Source: Vitrella brassicaformis
Lineage: Eukaryota; Sar; Vitrellaceae
Length of the DNA: 59,729 bases
Direction of reading: 5' to 3'
Assembly: GCA_001179505.1 (NCBI GenBank)
Contig: CDMY01000189.1
Location: forward strand, 1-59,729
Positions 22,704-34,227 of this stretch are shown in pieces (position 1 is the first letter of the stretch; each line of letters opens with the position of its first letter). The notes under the pieces are model-generated. The model had not been told where the DNA came from and ran no database searches. It saw only the letters and a list, made by a program, of their open reading frames with translations. The position numbers were made by a program, and so were the translations under genes.

Positions 22704-23102
22704 TCCGTCGTCACGCAACGGATGGCATCACTCATTCATCCTATCTAAGCAGGTACGGGACGCGCAGACGGGACGGAGTAATTCTGCGAGCTTAGCTGTT
22801 TTCCCCTCCCTCCCCCCCCAGAAACCAACCAACCAACTGTCCACCTTGCGTCTGTAGCTGGGCCGCCCGAGTAGCAAAGTGATGCAAAGGCCGTAGTTTG
22901 CACTGCTTGACGGGTAGATATCGATGAACTGGCCTGAGGTAGATGCGGAAACCCGCCAGCACGTGGCTGACGCGCTTGAGGCCGTTGTGACCAGGAGGCC
23001 CGACAAACTGCACCAAACCGTAGCAGGTGAGGAAGGGAGGCTCGGGGGGCGAAAAGTACTGCAGCTGATTGTGAGTAGTGTTTGCACTGGTGTGGCGTAC
23101 AG
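22704..23102. other. ambiguous interval between head-to-head genes
   Basis: Both strands carry a plausible short exon here. The minus strand reads GLVQFVGPPGHNGLKRVSH within about 22850-23060, and the plus strand reads MNWPEVDAETRQHVADALEA from 22924. Only one can be real, or both are chance. Codon third-position GC does not separate them by eye. Confidence 0.4.
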
Positions 23103-23199
23103 ATGCCTTTCTCGCCTTCAGCGGCGTCAACCTTCGGTGTGTCGACCCACGAAAAGCACGATGCAATTATACTCGTGTTGGTTCCTTTTGTCCCTCCCT

Positions 23200-23230
<31 letters not shown>

Positions 23231-26200
23231 CGCAGTGACTTCGAGAGTGAGTTCGACGCCGCCAGCCGGAAGCAGCAGCTGTTTGAGACCCTGGATGAGT
23301 CTGGCCACCCCATGTCTGAGCTGTCCCGTCAGCTGCTGCCGCTCAAGACCATCCTCGCCAGCCCACAGCTGCTCGCACTCAACTGCCAACACAAATTCAT
23401 GAAGCATGACGAGGACAGGACGGGTGTGCTCAACCTGCAACAGGCATACAACAGCCTCATGGTCCCACCGACAAAGTCACCAACACAGAGAGAGAGAGAG
23501 GGGGGGAGAGAGCTGAGTGCTGTGTGTGTTGGTTGTGGCATTGGCAGGAGTTGGCCGAGGACTTGTGCCCAGAAGCCATGCCGTCTGTTGAATCGTTTGG
23601 GCGCTGGTTTGCGATGCTCGATCAGGACGACAGCGGAGAGCTCGATGTGGGAGAGTTTTCCTGCATCGTCAAATACTTCATCACCAACGTCATAGACAGA
23701 GCCGAGGTTGCCTCGGGACGTCTCCCAAAGGCCGACACAGATGAGCTCAAACAGCTCCTGTCGGATGAGGCGCGTCTCCGGTGCCTCACTCATGCGACTT
23801 ACATCAAAGCGGCGGGCCACGGCGATGATACTAACACGGCGACAAGTGCGCTGCAGCAGGTGACTGGGGAGGTGAGCCGACTGGTGGTGCCGACACAGCA
23901 GCAGGCTGACCGGGTTCTGCTCATGATGAGGCTCAGAGGGAGAGACATTGACGGCCGACTCACAGAGGAGGTACATGTACCCGAGACGCAATGAGGGATC
24001 TCGAGCCTTGTCCCATCATATTTCTCTCAGGCACTTCACGAGATGGTTTCCATCCATCTGCATAGCACGTGGGAGCGGTCGGTGATAGCCCGCGGCCGTG
24101 TGCCCGCCTCACGGCTGGAGACAATCCGGCTGCTGCTCAGCAATGCACGGGAGCTCAAGTGTGTCACACAGCGAGTCTGTCTCCCTTTGTACACGCACAC
24201 TCTCTCTGCCCACAAACACAGGCACCATGTGGAGCGTTCATTCCACAAGTATGATGCGGATCGCAGCGGCGAAATTGAGAAGGAAGAAGCCATGCTCTGC
24301 CTCACTGTAGGCATGGGAGCGTGTTCATCATGCGCGAACATGCAGATGTGTGTGTGTTGTACGATTGTAGGATTTGGCGATGGTCGTTTGCCCTGACAGC
24401 ATCCCGGACAGCGAGCAATTCAACTTCTGGTAAGACAACGGTCTCATCGGAGCAATGGTGTCTCCCCCATGCGATGGATTGCAGGTGGCAGATGCTGGGC
24501 AAGGCTGACGACGGCGGCCTGACATTTGCGGATTTTCAGTCTTTTGTTCGTGATTATCTCAAATATTGCCACGACAAGGCCGTCATACACGCTGGCAGAC
24601 TCCCCAAGTACATGGTCAGTCACACACGTGCACACCTAAGCAAGCCACTGCACACGTGTTTGTCCATGCCGCAGGCCGAACTGCTGAGCCATCTCCTCAA
24701 GGATGCTACCCTCTTCAGCGAATACTGCAACGAGTCCTTCAACCGCCAGAGCAATCCCACCAGCCACCATCTGCCCAGAATGCAGGCGTACTTCGCGCTG
24801 CAGGACCTCGCTAAACGGCTCTGCCCGGACGTGCTGCCAGATGAGGAATCGTTCGCGTCTTTCTGGGGCATGCTGCACAAAGGGCCCAAGGGACAAGTCG
24901 ACGCAAGCGACTTCCGCACCCTCGCCCGCCACTTCTTCCAGACGGTCGTGGACCGGGCGGAGATCTACACAGGTAAGTGTGCAGACAAACGATGAGGCAG
25001 CAAAGCTGTATGAGTGTGTGCGGTTGTGGCTGTGTGGTGCAGCCAGGTTGCCACGTCGGATGCTGGAATACTTACGTCGTCAGCTGGCCGATGAAGCGAG
25101 GTTCGTGGCCAGCTGCCGGGAGGATTTCTCGGTATTCAGGGCTGACCCTATCGTCCAACGCTTACCTTATCCGTCATGATCGATGTGTCTGTGTCTTCGA
25201 TTGATGTGGAATACCAGTTGTTCGATGTCGACGGCAGCGGCGAACTCGACATGGAGGAAACATGGGCATGCCTGCAGGCGCTATCTGCTCGCTTCTGGTG
25301 AGTGAGAACAAAGAAAGCATCAATCTGTCCCAACACCACCGCATTCACTCTGTTATTCTTTCCCCCCAGCCCCGATGCAGTGCTGTCTCGTTCCGCCTTC
25401 GAGGTGGCCTTCCGGGTGACCGACCGCGACGAGACGGGCGTGCTGGAGCTCACCGAGTTCCAGGACATGGTCCGGTCTTTCCTCCGCAATGCCATCTTCC
25501 AGGCAGAGACCGCCGCACAACAGATCCCTGCCGTCATGACTTACTACATTCAGCAAGTCCTCACCGAGAGCGAGGGCAGCTCCATCGACAACACGCTCCA
25601 CAGCCTGTGTCGGAGTGTCTTCTGCCAGCGTCGAGTGGAGCTCGACCACCGGACGTTGACCACCATCGAGCACGGGGCAATGACACCGACGAGGAACCGC
25701 ACACCCTCACCATTGTTCCTGAGAGACGATGACGGGGCAGGACACGGCGAGGGCGTTCTGGGGAGGTCGGCGGCGCTGCTGTGTCTGCAAGACATCGCGC
25801 AGGCGATATCGCCCAACGTGGTGCCCACCAGCGACGAGTTTGACCTCTGGTGGGTGCAGGTTGAGGAGCAGGGCGGCATGGCGGTCAACAAGAGGCTGTC
25901 ACTGGATGGGCTGACTATGCTGGCACAGGTGAAAGAGAGAGACACGTAAGCAGAGTTCGTTATGAATGTCTGTCTCTGTGTGGGCATCTCACTCATCTGT
26001 GTAGATGTATCTGCGCAACCACATACATCGTCATGAGATGCGTGTGTGGCGGCTGTCCCCGCCCCTCCACAGCCACGTGCAGACCCTCCTCCTGAAGCCC
26101 GGCATCATGCAGAGGGTCACCAAATGCCAACTGCGGGCCAAACTCACCAAGACTGAGTCAAGGACAGCTCTTCAGAGACTGTTGCATCAGCTGCTGCAGT

Positions 26201-29200
26201 GCCCCGATCTATCTGAGGAGGAATTTGACCTCTACTGGTCGGATTCGCTCACGCAGCAGCAGGTGGTGCCGGCAGACATGAGCCACAAGGCTTCTCAGCT
26301 ATCACCCAGACGGCACACGTACCCATGCATCCATCATATACACAACGTACAAGGAAGGCCTCACGCCGCAGGTGCGTGTGTGTACTCTTTGGCTCCCAGG
26401 TCGTTCGGCGTCGTGTCTGGGGCTCGGCTGTTGGCGGGTCGGGAGGAGCATCGAGTGGAATTCGGATCTCTCGTTGAGCGGTACCTCACCGACCGCCTTG
26501 CCGTCGCATCCATTATGGAGGCTCAGCTCACACCGGCATTGACCCGTGGCCTGCAGGTCGGCAAACATGCAGTTCACTGAAATTTCCGCACAGCTGCTCA
26601 CGTGCTCTCCTTCTGCTCTCTCTGCCTCCCTGCCCTGCCTACAGTCTTTCCTGTCATTCCGCCGTAAGCGCGCCTTTCGGCGCGTGTGCGACAGTGCCTT
26701 CAGGGAGTACGCCACTGGCACCTCCCCCCCACAGCTGCTGTCGAGGGCTCCGTCGCACCACCACCACTCGTGCACTTCGGCCTCGTCCACCCAGCAGCAG
26801 ACAGAGAAGCTGAGGCTGTCACCACTGCTTGCCTACAAGGCCCTGGAGGTGTGCGAACGGAAAACAAAGACAGGGAGAGAGACGTGGAAGATGCAATCAA
26901 TGTGTCTCACTCAGTGTGTGAGCAACGTGTTGTGTCCCGACCGCCCCCCCGACCCAGTTGCATTCCATCGGTGGTGGTCGCTGATCGGCAAAACACACAG
27001 TAGCGACGACGACCTCACAAAGGACTCCAGCATCTCGATAGGCGAGTTCAGGGAGCTGTGCAGACAATACTTTCTCTTCGTTGCAGAAAAGTCAGTTTAC
27101 CTAAGGGACACACTGAATTGGGACTCTTTTGTTTGCATTTTCCCCTCCTGTGTTTGAGTCAGGTCGGTGATATCCTCTTTCCTCATCCCTCCCGCCATGG
27201 TGGAGGACCTCCAGCGACTGATCCGCAAGACAGAGCTGCTGGAGGGCCTAATCGACCAGATCTTCCATGAGTTCGGGCAGCGACAGCGGAGTGTCCCCTC
27301 GCACGCCCCCTCGTCCATTGGGCCATACGTCTATCTGACACCTACGGGAGTCCTGAAAGGCCTCGAGGTAGGCAGAGCGGCGAGAGAGACATGCACGCAT
27401 GGCATGCAGATTTGCCCACCGTGTAGATGTTGTGCTATCGATACGTCCCTCATCGCCGGCCGACACAAGAGGAGGTCGTCCACTGGTCGGTCAGACTCAG
27501 CCACATACGCGTTTCTTCCACCCGACTTACACGTGTCCTTCTTCTCTACAGGCTGGCATTCCACAGTGTCGACAGGGCGGACCCATCAATGCCGTCCCCC
27601 CTGCGAGCCTCGTTCAACAGGTGCCGCTCACTCGGCGGCGGCGGCGTCAAGTGTGAGGTCGACCGTGATGCCTTCACCGCAATCATTCGGGATTTCATCG
27701 TCGCTTTGCTTGGTCAGTCCAACTGTGGGACGGAAGGAGCAATCTCTGTTGCGCATGTCTCTCTGTGTGTGTGGGTGCCAGAGCGCCATGCGTCTGCTGA
27801 GTGGCGATTCCCGTAAGCACCCCACCAGATGAACCCACGTGGTACATAATCTGATGTAGTGTGGTTTTGCGTCAGTGACAGCCAGATACGCTACATGTCG
27901 ATGCAGCTCGGCGACGACAGGAAGGAGCACAGGCAGGCCAGCTGCCGGCCGGCGTTTGTGCGGCTGGCAGGCAGTGAGCCATCGGCCAAGCTGCCGAGGG
28001 AAGAGGCATTCGACTGTGTCCGGGTAGGTAGGTACAAAAGAGAGAGAGAGCTGTCAGCTTCTGTGTGTGTATGCGGCCGGCATCCATCTCATCTGTGTTC
28101 AGGAGGTCATGGATTGGGGGTGTTTTGCGGTCAGCGTCACACAATCCGAAGTCCGATTTTGGTGTCACGTTCTGAAGGTTGGTGAGCAGCTGGACCTGTC
28201 CCAAGTTGAGGAGGTCATCCACATGATCACACAGGTACTCTACACGCTCGCCACCAGTCGCCCTTCATCCATCATGCGTGCCCGCTGCACGCACAGACGA
28301 TCATCGAACGAGCCGCGATTTCCGCCAGTCGTTTGAGCAGCCACACCCAGCACCTTCTCTCGGCGGCGATCGAGGCCGCTCCGCTCCCCTCTCTCTCCTC
28401 ATCGCTCAGGTCGGCGCCTGGCGTTAAGGGCGGTGTCACTGGTGGCTGTACGTCGATGCTGCGTCGTGAGGTCATGGACGTGTTCCGGGCGGCCGATGTG
28501 GACCGGAGCAATGGGCTGGACAGCGAGGAGGTGCTGATATGCCTGCAGGACTTGGTTGCGCGGCTGTCGGAGTGCAACGAGTTCCGCATGCAGCACGAGA
28601 CCTACCGGGTGTTCCGCATGCTGATGGAAAAGGTCCGTTGCGCACTCGCAGGACTGACCGGGAGGGACACAAGCCACCTTCCATGTGGATTGGGGCGTAC
28701 TTACAGGTGCATGGCGTGCCACGGACGGCAGTGCTCTCGGTCGACGGCCTCAGCAAGATGACGGACGCCTTCTTGAGACATGTCATCGACGCTGCCTACA
28801 TCTGCAAGGGACAGCTGCCCAAAAAGTCAGTGAAATTTCCACCAGCATCGCACGACGAGGTCTTTCTGTCGCCTGTATGCCTGCAGGATGCTGAGTGGGC
28901 TGCGTCGGGTGTCAGCGAAGCCCCAGATTTTTGAGCCGCTTGTTGATGACATCTTCGAGAGATTCGATATTGACGATTCCGGGCAGCTGGAGAGACACGA
29001 GGGGCTCTGCTGCCTGCAGGTATATTTCTTGCCGTGCACATTTGTGTGTTCTCCTGTGATTCGACATGTGGCCTTCACATATACTAGGCCCTGTCACGCG
29101 TCATCTGCCCCACTGCGCCCCCCTCGCTCGAGGATTATGATAGGCTGTGGACGATGGCTGACGGCGACGACAGCGGCACACTCGCCAAAGACGAATTCGC

Positions 29201-30806
29201 CAAGCTGATGCGGGGATTCATCGACGAAACAATTGAGCGGGCAGAGATCCGGACCCTCAAGCTGCCCAAGTGCGCGTGGGGGAGAGACATGGGAGGGACA
29301 TGCCATGGCACACGCGCCAGGCCACGTCTTTGGTATGTGCAGGCTGTTGCTGACGTATTTGGAGCACGTGACGAGCGAGGAGGGCATCATCGAGTTGGAG
29401 AAGCGAGCAGAGGCGTATTTCCTGGACCACCAGCCACAGGCCAACGAGTACGGCAAGATCGACCGCCGCGTTGCCCTGCGCCTGTTGAAGTCCCTGGCCG
29501 AGAAGTACACTCTCGGCGTGACCTTGACGATGGATGAGGTGCAGCACAGCTGGATGCAGCACGACAAGGACAACGACGGCACGGCCTCACTCGAGGAATT
29601 CAACCTCATGCTGCAGTCCATTCTGCTCAGCTTCACCGAACGAGCGACAATGGCAGACTCACGGTTGCCGCCACGTCTGATCCGTGCCGTGCAGCGGCTG
29701 CAGCTCGACGACCAGCTGCTTGAAACCAAAGCCATGGCAGCCTTCCGGGCCGCCGATAAGTACGCAACACATGCATTGATGGCGCACGTGATCCGCACAC
29801 ACGGGTCTTCATTCAATTGCAGGAGCGGTGAGGGGCAGCTGACGAAGGATGAGGCGCTCAAGGCCCTAAAGGTGCTGGGCAGCCGCTTCTGTGCGGATAT
29901 CGCGCAGTTCTACGGCCTGCTGGAGGACCTGATGGCCGACATGTTCCCGGTGTCAGTGGACGACCGCCTAAACGCCTCACAGACCATCTCGCCATCCATT
30001 CGGTCATCCTCACCGTCACCCCCACCCCTACCTGGCAGAGCCGTGCCATCAGCAGCTGCAGGGATGGTCCCTCGGGCCATCGGGGCCGCGCTGATATCCT
30101 ACGACCAGTTCAAAAGGCTGCTGAGAAGCTTCCTGGAGGTGTGTGTGCTACGGTACGGTGAGTGAGTGAGACATGGGTGAATTGTCATGCAGCCGGCCAC
30201 CTAATGTATTTTTCGGGCGCGTGTCTGTCCACCAGGTCTGAGGTGGCCAATGGGATTGTGTCGTCCCGCACATTCACTCTTCTGCAGAAGCTGACGGCAC
30301 GGCGAAGCCCCGCCATCTTTGGCGAGGTGTGCATGGGACTCTCCGCCGCACATGACACCGACGGCAGCGGCCTGCTGGATGCACACGAGTCCCTCCTCGC
30401 CCTACAAGATCTCTCCGAAAACATCTGTCCAGAGGCGTCTCTCTCTTTGATTGACCTGATGGACCTGCGACAGAGAGTGCTGCACGGTCGCGATGGTGAC
30501 GAGATAGATTTGGCCAAGTTCCAGCTGCTGGTGCGGGAGCTGATGGCGACGGTGGTGGAGCGGGCCAGGCTCATGTCGGCCGACGATGAAATGAAGAAGG
30601 ACATCATGACTGCACACACGAGGAAGAAGGGGAGACAGACGAAAGGCGGGGACGGCTGCACATGCATGGGCCTCCCTGCAATCAAGAACCACCTTAATGT
30701 GAACATGTGTCGTGATGTATCAATTGTGTGTTGTGCTGTGTCAGAAATGTCGATGTCGTCTCCGCCGGTCCCGCTGCGCAGCGACCGGCCGAAACGCACC
30801 AGGTAG
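23103..30806 (+). CDS. giant tandem EF-hand calcium-binding protein
   Basis: About 20 exons, giving roughly 2,000 residues. At least ten canonical EF loops can be read: DQDDSGELDVGE (about 23625), DADRSGEIEKEE, DVDGSGELDMEE, DRDETGVLELTE, DVDRSNGLDSEE, DIDDSGQLERHE, DGDDSGTLAKDE, DKDNDGTASLEE, DKSGEGQLTKDE (split by an intron) and DTDGSGLLDAHE (about 30355). The EF-hands come in pairs inside a module: first loop, then LxxLAxxLCPxxxPS, then a second loop and a helix ending in RAExxxGRLPK. That module recurs about eight times. Central modules (26.0-28.2 kb) keep the helices but lack metal ligands. No membrane segment or catalytic domain is visible. A calcium-responsive scaffold role is inferred. 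The start at ATG 23103 is uncertain because it follows an ACAG that could be an acceptor, and the last exon has a possible 46 bp intron. Confidence 0.75.
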
Positions 30807-31163
30807 ATAGAGAGAGGGGTAGATAAGGCAGCTCGCCGGCTAGCACCACTCCTGGACACGATACAAGTAGTGATCCGAATGCATCCTATGTCCATCTGAG
30901 TAGACACATGGACCCGCTACTGTACTTGATTGTCCATGGGCTGCTGTACTTGATTGCCCATGAGTACGTAGCTTCCCTCTCATGCATGAGGCAGGCCAGC
31001 GATCGCTCAAAGTAGACAGAGGGCGATTTGGAATTCCTTATATGTGTTGTAGTACCACTCTTCAATTATTCATGAGTCGACATCTTGTGTCTCAGTCATT
31101 TTCACGAGTGTCACGTACTTCCGTCAATGTCTCTCTCTGTTTCTTGTCGGTGCGTCTGTGTGT
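30807..31163. other. convergent intergenic region with short tandem repeat
   Basis: It lies between two stop codons. It contains two copies of CTGTACTTGATTGYCCATG at about 30918 and 30943. No gene seen. Confidence 0.5.
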
Positions 31164-33121
31164 TTATTCTGGTGGGTGTGCGTCGAGCGCTGAGAGCAGG
31201 GGGTAAGACTTGGGGTAGAGGGCTGACGGCACGCCGAACACGACGGCGACAACACCAGACCTATCAATGAATGCCGCACACACACACATCCAGTGAAAGA
31301 CTTTACTTCGGTTGGCACATACCAGACGAGGCAGAGGAGGAAGACGGCATGGAGGCCGGCGATGGAGTAGAGCCAGAGGCCGATCGATGGACATATCGTG
31401 TTGAGGAGGCTGAAGGACGCACCGTTGAGTCCAATCACGGTGGCCACCTCGTTCTCCGTCACGCGGGTCGTCATCAGACTCATGATGGCCACGAAATTGA
31501 GAGCACCTGAGAATTATTGACATGAATGAATGGGTGCGAGTGTGTGTGGGCCATCTGTCTGTCTGTCTGTCTGTCTATCTCTCTGCGTACCTGCGATGAG
31601 TGGGATTATGAGCGCAAACAGCGTGGCCGTCTCACTCGGATTCACCAGCGATGTCACAATGGCAAAGCCGAGGAACTGATTGAGGCACACAGACACCCTC
31701 TCTCTCTCTCTCTGTATGTGTGTGAGTGTGAGTGCCTGGACGACAAGCGAGATGCGCAGGGCCTGCACTTCTGTGAAGAAGAGGAAGACGCCTGGCGCCA
31801 CCACTCCTTCGGCAAATGTCATGATGCCACCGATGAAGCTGCACACACACACATAGATAGGTAGGTAGATACACTGGTGGACAGGACAGCATCCATCCCA
31901 TCATTGTCTGTCTGTCTGTGTTTTCTTCCTCTGCCACTCACCTAGTGACTTCCCCTGTCTGGATTTGGTTGAGGTGGTACAGCTCAACCGCTGCTGGCGC
32001 GAATGTCATTCGGGCCAACACCACCGGGAACATGCCCTGCACACATGTCACGCCAGGCAGCGATACGTCCATGTGGCCACACAGACGTCACTCTGTGTTC
32101 TCACGAAGAACAGCAGCAGCAGTGAAGAGACATTTCGGCTCAGTGTGTCCTTGAGCAATGCCATCGCCCTCCCAAAGATCTCCGTGGCCGTCTCGTAGCG
32201 CTCGCCACTTGTCGTTACGATGTCGGGGATGGCCAGCTGAGACACGATGAGAGCGGCACCACTCAGCACCACGGAGAAGAGGGCGGCCATCCGGTTCGAT
32301 CTCAACTCGAGGGCGATGAATCCTCCTGCCAGGCCTCCAACGACGAGGATGAGAGCGTGAGCAGGCCAAGATGGAAGGCCCTCTCGCTTGCCGAAGTGCG
32401 GAGGCTAACCACTTGGCTGCTGACTGTGAGGCCGTGCATGAAGAACGATAGCAACACCGACACTGATTAGTGGACACACAGATAGACAGAGAGAGCCACA
32501 CATGTCATGTGTGGGTGTCGGCTGGCGGTGGAATGGCTCTTGGGTCTCACGGTAGAGCATCCATTGGCAGATGGCCGCAGCAGTGGTGAGGAAACTCAGA
32601 ATGCACGACGCGAAGGCAAGGAGGAAGCCGAAGCGAGACCCATACCTAATGAACACCACACAAGAACAGGGAGACACGTACGCGAGACATGTAAGGAACG
32701 CCAACAGAGCAGCGGGGCGAGCGTACGTGTCGCAGAGGATGCCGAAGATGATGGCGCCGGGGATCTGCACGCCGAAGGCCACACTCCGCAGGTAGCCGAC
32801 CACGGTGATTGGCAAGTTGAGCGCCAACACGAAGAAGGGCAGCACCGTGACGTAGCTGCACACACACACGACCACCACACATGGAGGCATCCACTCCACT
32901 CCACTGACGGCTCTCACACTGACTGACGAGTGCACTGACCAGTTGAAGGCGGCCGCAAACAGCAGCAGGCAGACGTGGGCGGCAGCGAAGTCCGGTTGCT
33001 TGAAGTGGTCGAGCGTGTGGGCGGTTCTGGCGACGAAGCTGCGCACTCGGTCGGTCGTCGTGCGGGTGTCCTCCATGGGCGCGGCCTGGCTCACAGGTGT
33101 CGGCGGTGTGACGGATGCCAT
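31164..33121 (-). CDS. major facilitator superfamily transporter
   Basis: Start ATG 33121 (MASVTPPTPVSQAAPMEDTR). Nine or more exons encode a chain of hydrophobic segments: VCLLLFAAAFN, VTVLPFFVLALNLPITVVGY, FGFLLAFASCILSFLTTAAA, ALFSVVLSGAALIVSQLA, FIGGIMTFAEGVVAPGVFLF, LGFAIVTSLVNPSETATLFA and LNTICPSIGLWLYSIAGLHA. Between TM2 and TM3 the motif GILCDTYARPAALLAFL corresponds to MFS signature A (GxLxDRxGRR) in relaxed form. The spacing fits twelve segments of the TetA/HIAT1-like drug:H+ or sugar transporter type. The substrate cannot be told. The C-terminus ends SALDAHPPE before the stop at 31164. Confidence 0.75.
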
Positions 33122-33352
33122 CCTCTGGGACGGTGAGTGATCGATGTGATTGAAATTGATTGATTGGTCTCTCGCTCAGATAGATTGCTTCACACGCATC
33201 CACATGCACTGCATCCGTACACATTTATATGTACAAGACAGACAGACAGTCACACAGAGAGGTCGGATCCATCCATGACCATCCATCCGTCCACCTAACC
33301 AGTGAATCAATCAGTCAATCACTGAATCACTCAGCCGCTGCCGTCTCGCTGG

Positions 33353-34102
33353 CTAGAGCTTCTTCTGTCCCAGCAGTGCTGAGGAGTGCTGCTCCAGTAT
33401 CTCCTCCCGCCGCAGCAGCAGCCTCGCCACCGGATCGAAGTACTCGTCCGCTGCACCCAGGTCGCCCTCATCATCCTGCTTGTCCCCTTCGTTGCCATCT
33501 TCATCTTGATGTTCATCCGGCCTGCCCTGCTCATCAAGCCGCCGTGACCTCCGCCTCTTCCGTCGCTTACCCCGCTCGTCACACTCGTCATAATAGATCT
33601 CCGAGCCCCTGTTCCTTTCCTCAGACCTCTCGCGCTTGTGCCGCTTGCTTTTCTCATTCTCATTCTCTTCTTCGTCGGTGCGAGCACCAGCAGCAGCAGC
33701 AGCAGCAGGCGGCTTGCTTGACGCCTTGGCGCGGGCAATGAGCACCTCGTCTGCGATGGGTCGGATGGTGAGTGGCGCGCGAGAAGGGCCGGGCCTCACC
33801 AATGCGTCAGAAACAGACACGACGACAGGGGCGGCTTGATGATTATCCGATGAAGCGGCAGGCGGCTGCTGGTGTCGCTCCTGACCGTCCTCCCTGACGT
33901 CCTCAGCACCATCTGCATGGGCCGTATCGGGTCCATCCGGAGGTCCGTCGGCCGCCTGCTGTTCCAGCATCGCCATGGGATCCACACCGGCGGGAGGATA
34001 TGTAGCAGCGTCCACCACAGGAGCATCTCGCTCTTCCTCGGCTTGGTCAGGTCGGATGTCGAAGCGCGTCTTCCGACGCCTTGGCTGAGGATTCATCTCC
34101 AT
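33353..34102 (-). CDS. charged low-complexity nuclear-type protein, single exon
   Basis: This intronless 249-residue frame starts at ATG 34102 (MEMNPQPRRRKTRFDIRPDQ). The N-terminal RRRKTRFD resembles the short basic-aromatic ULM-like box (KR-x-RW/F-D) seen at the start of several splicing factors; that resemblance is family knowledge plus inference. The middle is Ala/Pro/Asp-rich. Two bipartite basic stretches (KSKRHKRERSEERNRG, GKRRKRRRSRRLDEQ) should act as nuclear localisation signals. The C-terminus is DPVARLLLRREEILEQHSS then a basic end. A spliceosome-associated role is possible. It is divergent from the HAD-RING gene across only 125 bp. Confidence 0.65.
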   Translation of the reverse strand: MEMNPQPRRRKTRFDIRPDQAEEERDAPVVDAATYPPAGVDPMAMLEQQAADGPPDGPDTAHADGAEDVREDGQERHQQPPAASSDNHQAAPVVVSVSDALVRPGPSRAPLTIRPIADEVLIARAKASSKPPAAAAAAGARTDEEENENEKSKRHKRERSEERNRGSEIYYDECDERGKRRKRRRSRRLDEQGRPDEHQDEDGNEGDKQDDEGDLGAADEYFDPVARLLLRREEILEQHSSALLGQKKL

Positions 34103-34227
34103 CACCTGTCGGGCAGCGAGTTGTGGTGTGTGGAGGTTAGCGAACGAACAAACTGACAGAGGAACTTCAAGTTCGCCTTCAAGCTCGCGATCCCGACGGG
34201 GGGAACATTGTTCTCTCCTTCCTCCCC
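34103..34227. promoter_or_regulatory. 125 bp bidirectional promoter
   Basis: The region lies between ATG 34102 (-) and ATG 34228 (+). It is too short to be anything but a shared promoter with very short leaders, unless one start is further inside. No named motif seen. Confidence 0.45.
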
